A stretch of 64,000 nt of DNA from Mycobacterium dioxanotrophicus (GCF_002157835.1 NZ_CP020809.1:806001-870000); one strand, 5' to 3'. Counted from the first letter of the stretch, positions 40,679 through 49,382 are shown. The notes: generated by a model not told the origin, from the letters alone. Made by a program: numbers and translations.

Positions 40679-40975
40679 GTGTCGAGTTCAGTCGGGCTGC
40701 TGGTGCTTCTCGAGGCAATCAGGGGTAAAGAGCAGGAACTGTCGAGTTTCTTGTCCGATTCTTTGGAATCTGTTGTGGAAGAACAGGGTTCGTCATCCTG
40801 GTATGCATTTCGCATCAATCAGTCCCAGTTCGGGATCTATGACACCTTCGCGCATGAGTCCGGTCGCCAGGCCCAGCTTGTCGGGAAGGTAGCCGAGACG
40901 CTCGGCACGCGGGCCGAGGGGCTCCTGGCCTCGCCGCCCAAGATCCAGCCCCTGGAAGTTCTCGCCTTCAAGTGA
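40679..40975 (+). CDS. ABM-domain protein, copy A
   Basis: A 98-residue protein from GTG 40679 with GGAGAAGGAG 8 bp upstream. It begins MSSSVGLLVLLEAIRGKEQE and has SWYAFRINQSQFGIYDTF, the pattern of antibiotic biosynthesis monooxygenase (ABM) / dimeric alpha-beta barrel proteins. It differs from copy B only in the residue before the final Lys (F instead of S). The monooxygenase gene that follows in copy B is reduced to a short remnant here, so this copy may be an orphan. Confidence 0.8.
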   Translation: MSSSVGLLVLLEAIRGKEQELSSFLSDSLESVVEEQGSSSWYAFRINQSQFGIYDTFAHESGRQAQLVGKVAETLGTRAEGLLASPPKIQPLEVLAFK

Positions 40976-41056
40976 CATGACGATGCCCCGTCGGCTGACA
41001 GTCCCTAAAACCATTGACACACAGCACTATTGAGATTCACAGAATGGTCAGGAACC

Positions 41057-41233
41057 ATGGGTGCAGACGAAGCCAAGAAACGCTTGTTGCACGTCGAGAA
41101 TGAAACAATGTTCTCGATTTCCGTCGCCGTCTGGCCGTCGGCCAGCCAGGTGTCCCCGCCCAGGTGCAGCTATTCGAGTGTTCGCGATCACCTGGAATCG
41201 GCGCGGATGTTTCGTGAGATGGCACAGCTGTGA
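41057..41233 (+). pseudogene. Chimeric ORF beginning with the monooxygenase start (truncated duplicate)
   Basis: ATG 41057 opens MGADEAKKRLL, matching MAAGDAKKHMLL of the monooxygenase at 44944, with similar upstream bases. After about 15 codons the similarity stops. The frame runs on through unrelated sequence to TGA 41231 (ending RDHLESARMFREMAQL). It is the broken 5' end of a duplicated monooxygenase gene. The last part may instead belong to a small gene coupled to the next one. Confidence 0.6.
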
Positions 41234-41337
41234 TCGTCTGGCTGGCAGCAGTGCCGGTGGTAGTTGCCGCACTCGGCGTCTACGACCTGCAGCGTTGGCT
41301 GGAACGATGGGACCACGACCGGCACCTGTTGGATTGA
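41230..41337 (+). CDS. Small single-helix membrane protein (35 aa)
   Basis: From GTG 41230 the frame reads MIVWLAAVPVVVAALGVYDL and then QRWLERWDHDRHLLD. A single hydrophobic helix is followed by an amphipathic, charged tail. The start overlaps the previous stop by 4 bp (GTGA), which suggests translational coupling. It looks like a small mycobacterial membrane protein, but I cannot name a family. It is too short for length-based prediction to prove it. Confidence 0.45.
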   Translation: MIVWLAAVPVVVAALGVYDLQRWLERWDHDRHLLD

Positions 41338-41880
41338 TTGCGTGGCTCCTGAAACGGCATGGCGCCAACGAGCGATGGCGAGCGAGCGGTCACTATGTTG
41401 GGCTACAACACCTCTGTGGTCACAGCACCATCGTTTCGAGGTCAACGACGAGGGTGCGCGCAAAGGATAGGCCATACTGGCGCAATCGTGTCGACAGAAG
41501 CGATCGCTTCTTTGAGTTCCGTCCCTGCAGGCGGATAGTCGGCGTGGTAGTCGCGGCTGTAGTGCGAACAGAGCAGTTGGTCCTGCCGATACCGAGCTCG
41601 GTCAGTCCCCGGCGACCGCACCGACGACACCCTGGCTGATGCCAAGATCACCGAGGCCACCGGGCTGTGAAAGGGCTGCCAATGATGTAGCCGACTCGAT
41701 GGCTCGGGTCAGTTACTTTCTCGTCATTGTTGTTCGACCGCGCCTTGGGTAGTGCCGTTGAAATCCGAAAAGTCTGGTCCGAGAGCCGATCCCAGGGTGC
41801 GATCTCCTTTGCACCGCTAACGGCGGCTGGAATGTGCCGTGGAATCAGTGGCGGCTGCGTAGCGCGCCGGCGCTGAGTGT
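41338..41880. other. Region without a recognisable gene
   Basis: About 540 bp between the small membrane protein and the zwf 3' end. No frame with a convincing start, ribosome site and protein pattern is seen. One short plus-strand piece near 41620-41670 reads DDTLADAKITEATGL and a stop, which could be the tail of a lost gene. The composition is less GC-rich than its surroundings. It looks like decayed DNA left by the duplication and deletion events. Confidence 0.5.
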
Positions 41881-41900
41881 GGGCTCGCCTTGGCGCGGTC

Positions 41901-43406
41901 CTACTCCCGCCACATCCGCTCGAACGGCAGCCGCCAGGCGTTCGGCGCGATCAGCTGGTGAATCGCGTTCGGTCCCCACGTCCCTGCCGGATACATCTTG
42001 ACCGCGGGCGGATCCCGCAGCAGTGGCGTCGACCGCTCCCACAGCGCCTCGATGCCCTCAGCCGTGGTGAACAAGGTGTGGTCGCCACGCATGGCGTCGA
42101 GGAACAACCGCTCGTAGGCTTCCAGCACATCAGCCACCGCCCCGCTCTGCTCGGTGGAGAACTGCATCGACAGCTTCTCCAGGCGCATTCCGGGCCCGGG
42201 CCGCTTGCCGTAGAACGACAACGACACCTTCGAGTCGTCGGCGAGGTCGAAGGTCAAGTGGTTGGGCCCTTGCGAGCCGACTCCGGCACCGGCCGGGAAC
42301 ATGGTCCGTGGTGCTTCTTTGAACGCGACCGAGATGATGCGTTGGCCCTCGGCCATTTTCTTGCCGGTGCGCAGGTAGATCGGCACCCCGGCCCAGCGCC
42401 AGTTGTCGATGCCCACCTTGAGCGCGATGAACGTCTCAGTCTCGGACTCGGCCGATACCCCCGGCTCGTCGCGATAGCCCTGATACTGGCCCCGCACTAC
42501 ATCGTCGGGGTTGAGCGGCAGCATCGATCGGAACACCTTGTCCTTCTCTTCACTGATGGCGCGTGGCTCCAACGCTGTCGGCGGCTCCATCACCACGAAC
42601 GCCATCACCTGGAACAGGTGCGTGACCACCATGTCCTTGAAAGCCCCGGTGCTCTCGTAAAAATTGGCCCGCTTGTCCAGCCCGAGCTTCTCTGGAATGT
42701 CGATCTGGATATGGTCGATGAAGTTGCGATTCCAAATGGGCTCGAACAGGCCGTTGGCGAACCGGAACGCCAGAATGTTCTGCGCGGCCTCCTTGCCCAG
42801 AAAGTGGTCGATGCGGAAGATCTGAGATTCCTTGAATGTCCTGTGCACGAACGCATTCAGCGCGACTGCACTGTCCAGGTCGGTGCCGAACGGCTTTTCC
42901 ATCACCACCTTGGAGCGCTTCACCAGATCGGCATCCTCGAGCATGCTGATGACGGCCTGGGCGGCCTTGGGCGGCACCGATAGATAGTGCAGCCGACGGG
43001 CTTCGCTGCCGAGTTCCACTTCGGCGGCCGCCACAGCCGCTGCCAGTGCTGCCGGGCCCGCGCTCTGCGGGACGTAGTGCACTTTGGCGGCGAAGTTGGC
43101 CCACTGCTCATCGGTGGGGTGACGATGGCCGAACTCGTCGATGGCCGCTTTGGCGTGCTGGAGGAACTCCTCGTCGCGGAAATCCTCTAGGGACGTGGCG
43201 ACTACCCGAATCTCCGGGGAGAACGCCGACTGGTCCAGATAGGCCAGACCCGGCAGGAGTTTGCGTTTCGCCAGGTCACCCGCCGCCCCGAACAGCACGA
43301 TGACGTGGGGCGGCAGCGTCTCGTTGTTGTGCCGGATCTGACGTGCGTTGGGTGTTGGGTAGGAGATGTTGCGCACATTGTCGGGAGCCAGGGTGAGAAG
43401 CGACAT
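41901..43406 (-). CDS. zwf: Glucose-6-phosphate 1-dehydrogenase
   Basis: A 501-residue enzyme. The NADP motif is FGAAGDLAKRKLLPGL; the active site is in RIDHFLGKEAAQN; EKPFGTD is also present. It oxidises glucose-6-phosphate and yields NADPH. ATG 43406 has GGAGGG 7 bp upstream. It lies 43 bp behind a flavin reductase gene in the same direction, inside a flavin-monooxygenase cluster, which suggests it is a cluster copy that supplies NADPH rather than the main housekeeping gene (inference). Confidence 0.93.
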   Translation of the reverse strand: MSLLTLAPDNVRNISYPTPNARQIRHNNETLPPHVIVLFGAAGDLAKRKLLPGLAYLDQSAFSPEIRVVATSLEDFRDEEFLQHAKAAIDEFGHRHPTDEQWANFAAKVHYVPQSAGPAALAAAVAAAEVELGSEARRLHYLSVPPKAAQAVISMLEDADLVKRSKVVMEKPFGTDLDSAVALNAFVHRTFKESQIFRIDHFLGKEAAQNILAFRFANGLFEPIWNRNFIDHIQIDIPEKLGLDKRANFYESTGAFKDMVVTHLFQVMAFVVMEPPTALEPRAISEEKDKVFRSMLPLNPDDVVRGQYQGYRDEPGVSAESETETFIALKVGIDNWRWAGVPIYLRTGKKMAEGQRIISVAFKEAPRTMFPAGAGVGSQGPNHLTFDLADDSKVSLSFYGKRPGPGMRLEKLSMQFSTEQSGAVADVLEAYERLFLDAMRGDHTLFTTAEGIEALWERSTPLLRDPPAVKMYPAGTWGPNAIHQLIAPNAWRLPFERMWRE

Positions 43407-43449
43407 AGGAAACCCTCCACGATTTTGCCGGAGCGACAGGAGCCAGATT

Positions 43450-44034
43450 TCACTGCATCGGTTCGACGGCCAACGACGGAAATGAGCCATCGTGGAAGAC
43501 CAGCGGAGCCACCGCCCGGTCATGACTGGCCCCGTGGATTTCGAATATCACGACCGTGTGATCCCCGGCGGGAAGTTCGGCCACCACCTCGCAGTCAAGC
43601 CACGTCACTGCTGAATCGATGAACAGCGCGCCCTGCTCGGTCGCTATGGTGTTCACGCCGCCGAACCGTTCTCCTGTCCTCGAGCTGATCTGGCGGCAGA
43701 CCTCGTGTTGCCCGTGGGCGAGAATCGAGATCCCGATCCGAGGCGAGGACCGCAAGACGGGCCACGTGGTGGACTGGTTGCGCACCGAGAACGACGTCAT
43801 GGGTGGGGCATACGAGGTGCCGACAGATAGGGACGTCGCGACCAGGCCGTAGGGCTGACCGTCGATTGTCGCGCACAAGGCGGCTACTGCGGCCGGAAAT
43901 CTGCTGAAGACCATTCGCATCTCATCAGAGTGAGCCTCAGCCGGTTGTAACCTGTCCAGGCCGCTGCCGAAGGGCACCGACGGATCCATTGTTGTGACTG
44001 AAGAGCTTTCTTCTGTCATCACACGGGCTTTCAC
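43450..44034 (-). CDS. Flavin reductase domain protein
   Basis: A 194-residue protein of the flavin reductase-like (PF01613 type) family: MRMVFSRFPAAVAALCATID, GLVATSLSVGTSYAPPMTSF, SVRNQSTTWPVL, ILAHGQHEV and DHTVVIFEIHG. It would reduce FMN with NAD(P)H for the nearby monooxygenase. GTG 44034 is chosen because GGAGG lies 5 bp upstream; ATG 44019 is possible. It is transcribed with zwf and divergently from the ABM and monooxygenase genes. Confidence 0.88.
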   Translation of the reverse strand: MKARVMTEESSSVTTMDPSVPFGSGLDRLQPAEAHSDEMRMVFSRFPAAVAALCATIDGQPYGLVATSLSVGTSYAPPMTSFSVRNQSTTWPVLRSSPRIGISILAHGQHEVCRQISSRTGERFGGVNTIATEQGALFIDSAVTWLDCEVVAELPAGDHTVVIFEIHGASHDRAVAPLVFHDGSFPSLAVEPMQ

Positions 44035-44565
44035 TGGGACCTCCTGCAATTGTCTTGAACTCTCAAAGGGGCCGAGGGACCAACGAATGAGCGTGTTGCG
44101 CCCGTCGGTGAGAAGACGCCGGTCAACCTGAATTGGTTTGGAAGCGCTCCGGGCCGCGTAGCTCGCGCGTCTCGGGATGTGCATTCTTGGGCGCCTGAGG
44201 AGATGGTGCTACAGCGCGCGCCGCCGGTCAAGCATTCATCGTGAGACTTACTCGAATTGGCATGCAAATTCCACCGACGCCCGGGGCGCGCGCCCTCGGC
44301 CGACGGAATCCCGTGCAAGAGTTCAGATTCGAAGATCTGCAGCGACAACCGCATGCCGCTGGCGAGGCCTCCGGTGCGCCGGTGCGCGTTCGTGATCGGC
44401 GGTGCACGCAGGTGCCCGGGGGCCGTTTCATGACATTTCAGTGGCAAGACCGTAGGAAGTTCCGTGGTGACCACGGATGTGCTCGTGCCGGCGTTGTCAA
44501 TATGGTCTGCATCACGCCATCTCCAGCTGGTGGGAGTGGCTATCGCATGAGAAGGAGATTGATCT
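44035..44565. promoter_or_regulatory. Divergent control region between flavin reductase-zwf and ABM-monooxygenase genes
   Basis: A 531-bp region without a gene. It must hold promoters for both directions. The right part (44363 onward) is identical to copy A and includes the palindrome at 44461-44477. A shorter imperfect stretch near 44225 matches 40395 in copy A, after which 57 bp are extra here. Confidence 0.6.
44461..44477. promoter_or_regulatory. Palindromic operator upstream of ABM copy B
   Basis: The same 17-bp inverted repeat as at 40574-40590 (arms tccgtggt and accacgga), 88 bp before ABM copy B. Perfect conservation in both duplicates fits a regulator binding site, though the duplication may simply be recent. 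Confidence 0.6.
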
Positions 44566-44862
44566 GTGTCGAGTTCAGTCGGGCTGCTGGTGCTTCTCGA
44601 GGCAATCAGGGGTAAAGAGCAGGAACTGTCGAGTTTCTTGTCCGATTCTTTGGAATCTGTTGTGGAAGAACAGGGTTCGTCATCCTGGTATGCATTTCGC
44701 ATCAATCAGTCCCAGTTCGGGATCTATGACACCTTCGCGCATGAGTCCGGTCGCCAGGCCCAGCTTGTCGGGAAGGTAGCCGAGACGCTCGGCACGCGGG
44801 CCGAGGGGCTCCTGGCCTCGCCGCCCAAGATCCAGCCCCTGGAAGTTCTCGCCTCCAAGTGA
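44566..44862 (+). CDS. ABM-domain protein, copy B
   Basis: A 98-residue ABM / dimeric alpha-beta barrel protein from GTG 44566 with GAGAAGGAG upstream. It is related to the C-terminal domain of the next gene product (shared SWYAF and GIYDTF blocks and an equivalent SPPKIQPLEVLA tail). It may dimerise with that fused domain, helping to bind substrate or product of the monooxygenase. An 81-bp gap with a hairpin separates the genes. Confidence 0.85.
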   Translation: MSSSVGLLVLLEAIRGKEQELSSFLSDSLESVVEEQGSSSWYAFRINQSQFGIYDTFAHESGRQAQLVGKVAETLGTRAEGLLASPPKIQPLEVLASK

Positions 44863-44872
44863 CATCACGGCG

Positions 44873-44888
44873 CCTGTCCTCGGACAGG
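44873..44888 (+). other. Hairpin between ABM and monooxygenase genes
   Basis: Arms cctgtcc (44873-44879) and ggacagg (44882-44888) pair perfectly with a two-base spacer, 11 bp after the ABM stop. There is no T run. It could attenuate read-through or stabilise the ABM transcript. It is not preserved in copy A. Confidence 0.5.
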
Positions 44889-44943
44889 TGCTTAAAGACA
44901 TTGAAGCACAACACTATTCAGACTTAAGGAAAGGTCAGCGACC

Positions 44944-46689
44944 ATGGCTGCAGGCGACGCCAAGAAGCACATGTTGCTCAGCGCGTTCGACATGAACTGC
45001 GTTGGGCACCAGGCTCCGGGGATGTGGAGGCATCCAGAAGATGAGTCCTGGCGCTACAAGGATCTCGATTACTGGGTGGACCTGGCGAAACTGCTCGAGC
45101 GCGGTGGATTCGACTGCCTGTTCATGGCCGATGTGCTCGGGTATTACGACGTGTACGGGAGTTCGAACGACTCCGCGTTGCGCAACGCGATTCAGGTACC
45201 GGTCGGCGATCCGCTGCTGACCGTCTCGGCGATGGCGGCGGCGACGGAGCGGCTGGGCTTTGGGTGCACGGCATCGCTGACCTATGAACTGCCGTATTCC
45301 TTTGCCCGGCGCATGACCACCCTGGACCATCTGACCAAGGGGCGGGTGGCGTGGAACATCGTGACGTCCTACCAATCCAGCGCCGCGAAGAACCTGGGCT
45401 TGGATGACCAGATCCCGCACGATGAGCGGTACAACGTGGCCGACGAGTTCATGGAGGTCTGCTACAAGCTCTGGGAAGGGTCTTGGGAGGACGACGCGGT
45501 CGTCAGGGACCGAGAGAAGGGCGTCTTCACCGATCCGGCCAAGGTGCACGACATCGAGCACAAGGGCAAGTACTTCACCGTTCCGGGGTCGCATCTCAGC
45601 GAACCGAGCCCGCAGCGCACGCCGTTCCTGTTCCAGGCGGGGGCGTCCTCGCGGGGCCGGAGCTTCGCCGCCAAGCACGCCGAGGCGGTCTTTTTGATCG
45701 GCACCGATCCGCACGAGGTGCGCCCCGTGGTCGATCAAATTCGTATGGCGGCGGCCGAAGAGGGCCGCGATCCCCGCAGCATCAAGATCATCATGATGAT
45801 GACGACGGTCACCGCGCCCACAGACGAAGAGGCACAAGCCAAACTCGCCGACGTCTACAAGTACGCGAGTCCCGAGGGCGGGCTGACCCTGATGGGCGGT
45901 TGGACCGGCATGGACCTGTCGACGACCGCACCGGACGAACCCCTGGCGAAGGTCAAGGGCAATGCCATGCAGGCGATGAACGACATGCTCACCCGGGTCG
46001 ACAGTGAGGTGATCTGGACGACGCAGAAGCTCGCCGAATGGGTCTGCGTCGGCGGCATGAGCGCAGCTGTCATCGGTTCACCGACGACGGTGGTCGACGA
46101 ACTCGAGCGGTGGACGGAGATCGCCGACGTCGACGGGTTCAACTTCGCCCGCGTGCTGGCCCCGGGGACCATGGAGGACTTCGTGGACCTCGTCGTTCCC
46201 GAGTTGCGCCGCCGGGGACATATCCCCGAGGTTCCTGCTGGGGCCATGACGCTGCGGGAGCGGTTCACCGGACAGCCGCGGGTGCCCGCCGAGCACACCG
46301 CCGCGCAGTATCGGCAGGGTGCGGATAAGACACCGGCTCGCGAACGTCCCTTCACGCTGGAATCGACGGCAGCAGGAATCCAGCGGTCGCCTCGGCAGGT
46401 TGGCCTGTTGGTCACCTTGACTGCCAAGGCGGGCAATGAGAACGAGCTGGCCCAGTGGCTGCGCGACGGCAAGAAGATCGTGCAGGGCGAACCCGACACC
46501 AGCAGTTGGTACGCCTTCAAGATCGATGAATCGACCTACGGGATCTATGACACCTTCCTGACGCAGAGCGGCCGCGATGAACACCTGCACGGTGAGATTC
46601 CCGAGCTGCTGGCAAAGATCACGCCGGAGCTTCTGGAGACGCCTCCGAGCATCCAGATGGTGGACCTGCTGGCAGTGAAGCGCTCCTAG
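44944..46689 (+). CDS. FMN-dependent (NtaA/DszA-type) monooxygenase fused to an ABM domain
   Basis: A 581-residue protein. Residues 1 to about 440 are a luciferase-like monooxygenase of the NtaA/SnaA/DszA group: DLDYWVDLAKLLERGGFDCL, GRVAWNIVTSYQSSAAKNLG, HDERYNVADEF and FLFQAGASSRGRSFAAKHAE. Such enzymes use FMNH2 from a separate reductase to cleave C-N or C-S bonds. Residues from about 480 to 581 form an ABM-like domain (SWYAFKIDESTYGIYDTFL) like the free-standing protein upstream. Typical relatives stop near 450 residues, so the fusion is notable. The substrate cannot be told from sequence. Confidence 0.9.
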   Translation: MAAGDAKKHMLLSAFDMNCVGHQAPGMWRHPEDESWRYKDLDYWVDLAKLLERGGFDCLFMADVLGYYDVYGSSNDSALRNAIQVPVGDPLLTVSAMAAATERLGFGCTASLTYELPYSFARRMTTLDHLTKGRVAWNIVTSYQSSAAKNLGLDDQIPHDERYNVADEFMEVCYKLWEGSWEDDAVVRDREKGVFTDPAKVHDIEHKGKYFTVPGSHLSEPSPQRTPFLFQAGASSRGRSFAAKHAEAVFLIGTDPHEVRPVVDQIRMAAAEEGRDPRSIKIIMMMTTVTAPTDEEAQAKLADVYKYASPEGGLTLMGGWTGMDLSTTAPDEPLAKVKGNAMQAMNDMLTRVDSEVIWTTQKLAEWVCVGGMSAAVIGSPTTVVDELERWTEIADVDGFNFARVLAPGTMEDFVDLVVPELRRRGHIPEVPAGAMTLRERFTGQPRVPAEHTAAQYRQGADKTPARERPFTLESTAAGIQRSPRQVGLLVTLTAKAGNENELAQWLRDGKKIVQGEPDTSSWYAFKIDESTYGIYDTFLTQSGRDEHLHGEIPELLAKITPELLETPPSIQMVDLLAVKRS

Positions 46690-46788
46690 GTAGCCGGATC
46701 TGCGAGATGCGACCGATGCGGCGGCCATCAGACCGTACTGGTGTGGTGGCCGCCGCGGTCTTCTCCACGAGTGATTGGTGAATCAACC

Positions 46789-48036
46789 ATGGAATCAAGT
46801 GTGGACAGTGATCGGCGCCCCATCGGGGCGCCCGTCCAGACCCCGGCTTTGGGGTGGGCCGCCCGACGGCAGTGGCTTCTCATTGCTGCGGTTCAGGTCA
46901 TGGCTCTCAGCGTCTGGTTCTCGGCGACGTCCGTGGTGCCGAGCCTGACGATCGAATGGCGGATCTCCAGCGCGGCGGCAGTTTGGCTCACGGCATCCGT
47001 CCAGATCGGCTTCGCCATCGGGGCGATTGTGTCGGCAGTCGCCAACCTGGCAGACCGTATCCGTCCCCAGGTTCTGCTGGGAGTGAGTGCCTGCGGCACG
47101 GCGGGGCTGACGTTGGCGTTCGCATGGTTCGCGGAGGGCCTCACCACGGCGATGATCCTGCGGTTCTTCACCGGTGTGCTCCTCGCCGGTGTGTATCCCG
47201 TCGGTATGAAGCTCATGGCGTCATGGTCAACAAGCGCGAATCGTGGCACATCCTTCGGATTGTTGATCGGCGCGCTGACAGTGGGATCGATTCTGCCGCA
47301 TCTCATCAATGGTATCGAGACGTTGCCGTGGAAATCCGTCATGACCGTGGCTGCATGTGTCGCGGCAGCCGGCGGGCTGCTGTCCGTGCTGTTCCTCAGG
47401 CCGGGCCCGGGCGCCGGGTCGGGACGCGTGCAGGCGAATCCCCGATACATATGGCAGATGTTCAAAAACCGGGAATCCAGGCTAGCCAATATCGGCTATT
47501 TCGGTCATATGTGGGAGCTCTATGCCCTGTGGGCCTGGGTTGGAACGTTCCTGGTCTCCTCGGTGAATGAGCACCAGCGGGCGATATCGTCGAGCGCGTC
47601 CAGCGCCACGATATTCGTGACGATCGGAATTTTTGGACTTCTCGGGTGTCTCGTCGGCGGTTGGCTTGCGGACAAGATCGGGCGGGCGATGACTGCGGGC
47701 ATGGCGCTGGCGATCAGTGGGACGTGTTGTCTGTTGTCGCCGTTGGCATTTGACGCAGCATGGGCAGTACTTGTGCTGTTTCTCGCGATCTGGGGTGCCG
47801 CGGTGATTGCGGATTCCGGAGTGTTCTCGACCATGTTGTCCGAGACTGTGGACAGCCGCTACGTGGGCACTGCGCTGACGGCGCAGACTGCGATTGGCTT
47901 TTTGCTGACGGTGGTGACGATACAGATCGTGCCTATCATCGCCGACGCCGTTGGCTGGCGGTACGCATTCCTTGTGCTCTTAGCCGGTCCGTTGATGGGA
48001 GTTGCGGCGATGCGGGGCCTACGGAGCATTTTCTAG
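46789..48036 (+). CDS. MFS transporter
   Basis: A 415-residue protein with about 12 hydrophobic helices (from RRQWLLIAAVQVMALSVWFS). The loop ANLADRIRPQ and its counterpart GGWLADKIGR are MFS loop 2-3 type motifs. It probably imports the substrate or exports the product of the monooxygenase encoded just upstream. ATG 46789 is preferred to an in-frame start at 46741. It is 99 bp after the monooxygenase gene on the same strand. Confidence 0.88.
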   Translation: MESSVDSDRRPIGAPVQTPALGWAARRQWLLIAAVQVMALSVWFSATSVVPSLTIEWRISSAAAVWLTASVQIGFAIGAIVSAVANLADRIRPQVLLGVSACGTAGLTLAFAWFAEGLTTAMILRFFTGVLLAGVYPVGMKLMASWSTSANRGTSFGLLIGALTVGSILPHLINGIETLPWKSVMTVAACVAAAGGLLSVLFLRPGPGAGSGRVQANPRYIWQMFKNRESRLANIGYFGHMWELYALWAWVGTFLVSSVNEHQRAISSSASSATIFVTIGIFGLLGCLVGGWLADKIGRAMTAGMALAISGTCCLLSPLAFDAAWAVLVLFLAIWGAAVIADSGVFSTMLSETVDSRYVGTALTAQTAIGFLLTVVTIQIVPIIADAVGWRYAFLVLLAGPLMGVAAMRGLRSIF

Positions 48037-48116
48037 ACGAACACAACTGAATAGTTGCAGCACAACGATTTCAGATCATGAAGGTACCGATGTCACCGCG
48101 AGAGTGGAGGTTTGAG

Positions 48117-49382
48117 ATGGCGATGGACGACGCGATTCCCAATGCGCACGCTGTCGAGCGTGCCGTGGAACGTCTGGCAGAAGGAGGCGTAGTCATTGTC
48201 ACTGACAATGCGAATCGGGAGAACGAGGCAGATCTCGTCTGCTCTGCGGAGGACGTCAATACGGAGACCATGGCGTTCTTCGTCGAGCACACGTCAGGGA
48301 TTATCTGCGTGCCGATGCAGGCAAAGCGGTGTGAGGAATTACTCCTGCCTCAAATGGTCGAAACGAACACCGATGCTCACGGCACCGCTTTCACGGTGAG
48401 CGTTGACCATGTTGAGGCGGGGACCGGGGTGTCGGCGGCTGCTCGGGCGCTGACAGCACGGGCCCTGGCAGATCCGAACACTCAAGCCCAGCAACTCCGC
48501 CGGCCTGGACACATCTTTCCCTTGCGGGCGCGACGTGGGGGCACCCTCGAGCGAGCCGGCCACACGGAGGCCGCGGTGGATCTCATAAAGTTGGCTGGCA
48601 AGAGGCCGGTCGCCGTCATCTCCGAATTGGTGAATCGCAACGGTGCGATGTTGACCGGTCACGCGGTCGCCGAATTCGCGACGGAGCATGACCTTCCGAC
48701 GATCTCCGTCGATGAGCTCATCGAGTACAGACGACAAACCGAATCTGTGGTCACTTCTGTGACTTCCATTGCAGCAGCGCATATTCCGACTCGATACGGC
48801 ACGTTCGAAGCGATCGTCTACGTAGACCCCGAAGACGACATCGAGCATCTTGCTCTGGTCGCTCACGATCAATCGGGCAGCCTCACCACATCTTCTCCGA
48901 CATTGGTCAGGCTGCACAGTGAGTGCTTGACGGGAGACATACTGGGATCGAGACGCTGTGACTGTGGAACGCAGCTCGACCATGCGGCCAAGCAGATTTT
49001 CGAAGAAGGGTCGGGTGTCATCATCTACATGCGTGGGCATGAGGGCCGAGGCATCGGATTGGCGAACAAGATCCGGTCCTATGCACTGCAAGAGACGGGG
49101 CTGGACACGATCGAAGCGAACCTCGTCCAGGGACTTCCGACCGATTCGCGGTCATACGAAGTGGCCGCTCACATCCTGGAGGATTTGGGTGTGTCCAAGG
49201 TGAGGCTCATGACCAACAACCCGCAGAAGGTAAATACACTGAGGCAGCGTGGATTTGATGTCGAAGTTGTGTCAGTGCCCTGTGTGCCCACTATGGAGAA
49301 TGCACGGTATCTGATGACCAAGCGCGACAAAATGGGACACGCGATACGATTCGATCACTCATCGCAAGAGCTTGTGAGGTAA
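48117..49382 (+). CDS. ribBA: RibBA: DHBP synthase / GTP cyclohydrolase II
   Basis: A 421-residue bifunctional enzyme for the first steps of riboflavin and FMN synthesis. The RibB half has VIVTDNANRENEADLV and RPGHIFPLRAR. The RibA half has VRLHSECLTGDILGSRRCDC with the three zinc cysteines and YMRGHEGRGIGLANK. ATG 48117 is chosen because GGAGG lies 6 bp upstream. Its placement in a flavin-monooxygenase cluster, away from other rib genes, suggests it boosts FMN supply (inference). Its GC content looks lower than that of neighbouring core genes. Confidence 0.93.
   Translation: MAMDDAIPNAHAVERAVERLAEGGVVIVTDNANRENEADLVCSAEDVNTETMAFFVEHTSGIICVPMQAKRCEELLLPQMVETNTDAHGTAFTVSVDHVEAGTGVSAAARALTARALADPNTQAQQLRRPGHIFPLRARRGGTLERAGHTEAAVDLIKLAGKRPVAVISELVNRNGAMLTGHAVAEFATEHDLPTISVDELIEYRRQTESVVTSVTSIAAAHIPTRYGTFEAIVYVDPEDDIEHLALVAHDQSGSLTTSSPTLVRLHSECLTGDILGSRRCDCGTQLDHAAKQIFEEGSGVIIYMRGHEGRGIGLANKIRSYALQETGLDTIEANLVQGLPTDSRSYEVAAHILEDLGVSKVRLMTNNPQKVNTLRQRGFDVEVVSVPCVPTMENARYLMTKRDKMGHAIRFDHSSQELVR

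Larger units (their letters stand above)
40476..40975. repeat. Direct repeat copy A (about 500 bp)
   Basis: This block matches 44363-44862 with about five mismatches that I can count. It contains an ABM gene and its upstream region with the palindromic operator. Weaker similarity continues on both sides (zwf end to the left, start of the monooxygenase gene to the right to about 41110), so the repeat is part of a larger eroded duplication. Confidence 0.92.
44363..44862. repeat. Direct repeat copy B (about 500 bp)
   Basis: The partner of 40476-40975, about 99 percent identical by eye. It carries the intact operator and ABM copy B. In this copy the flanking genes (zwf, flavin reductase, monooxygenase) are complete, so this is the functional version. 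Confidence 0.92.

Noticed and set aside
40342..40818. 158-residue minus-strand frame over ABM copy A
   Set aside because: Only its last 15 residues resemble a known protein (zwf end); the rest is antisense to the ABM gene and its leader, with a matching antisense frame over copy B.
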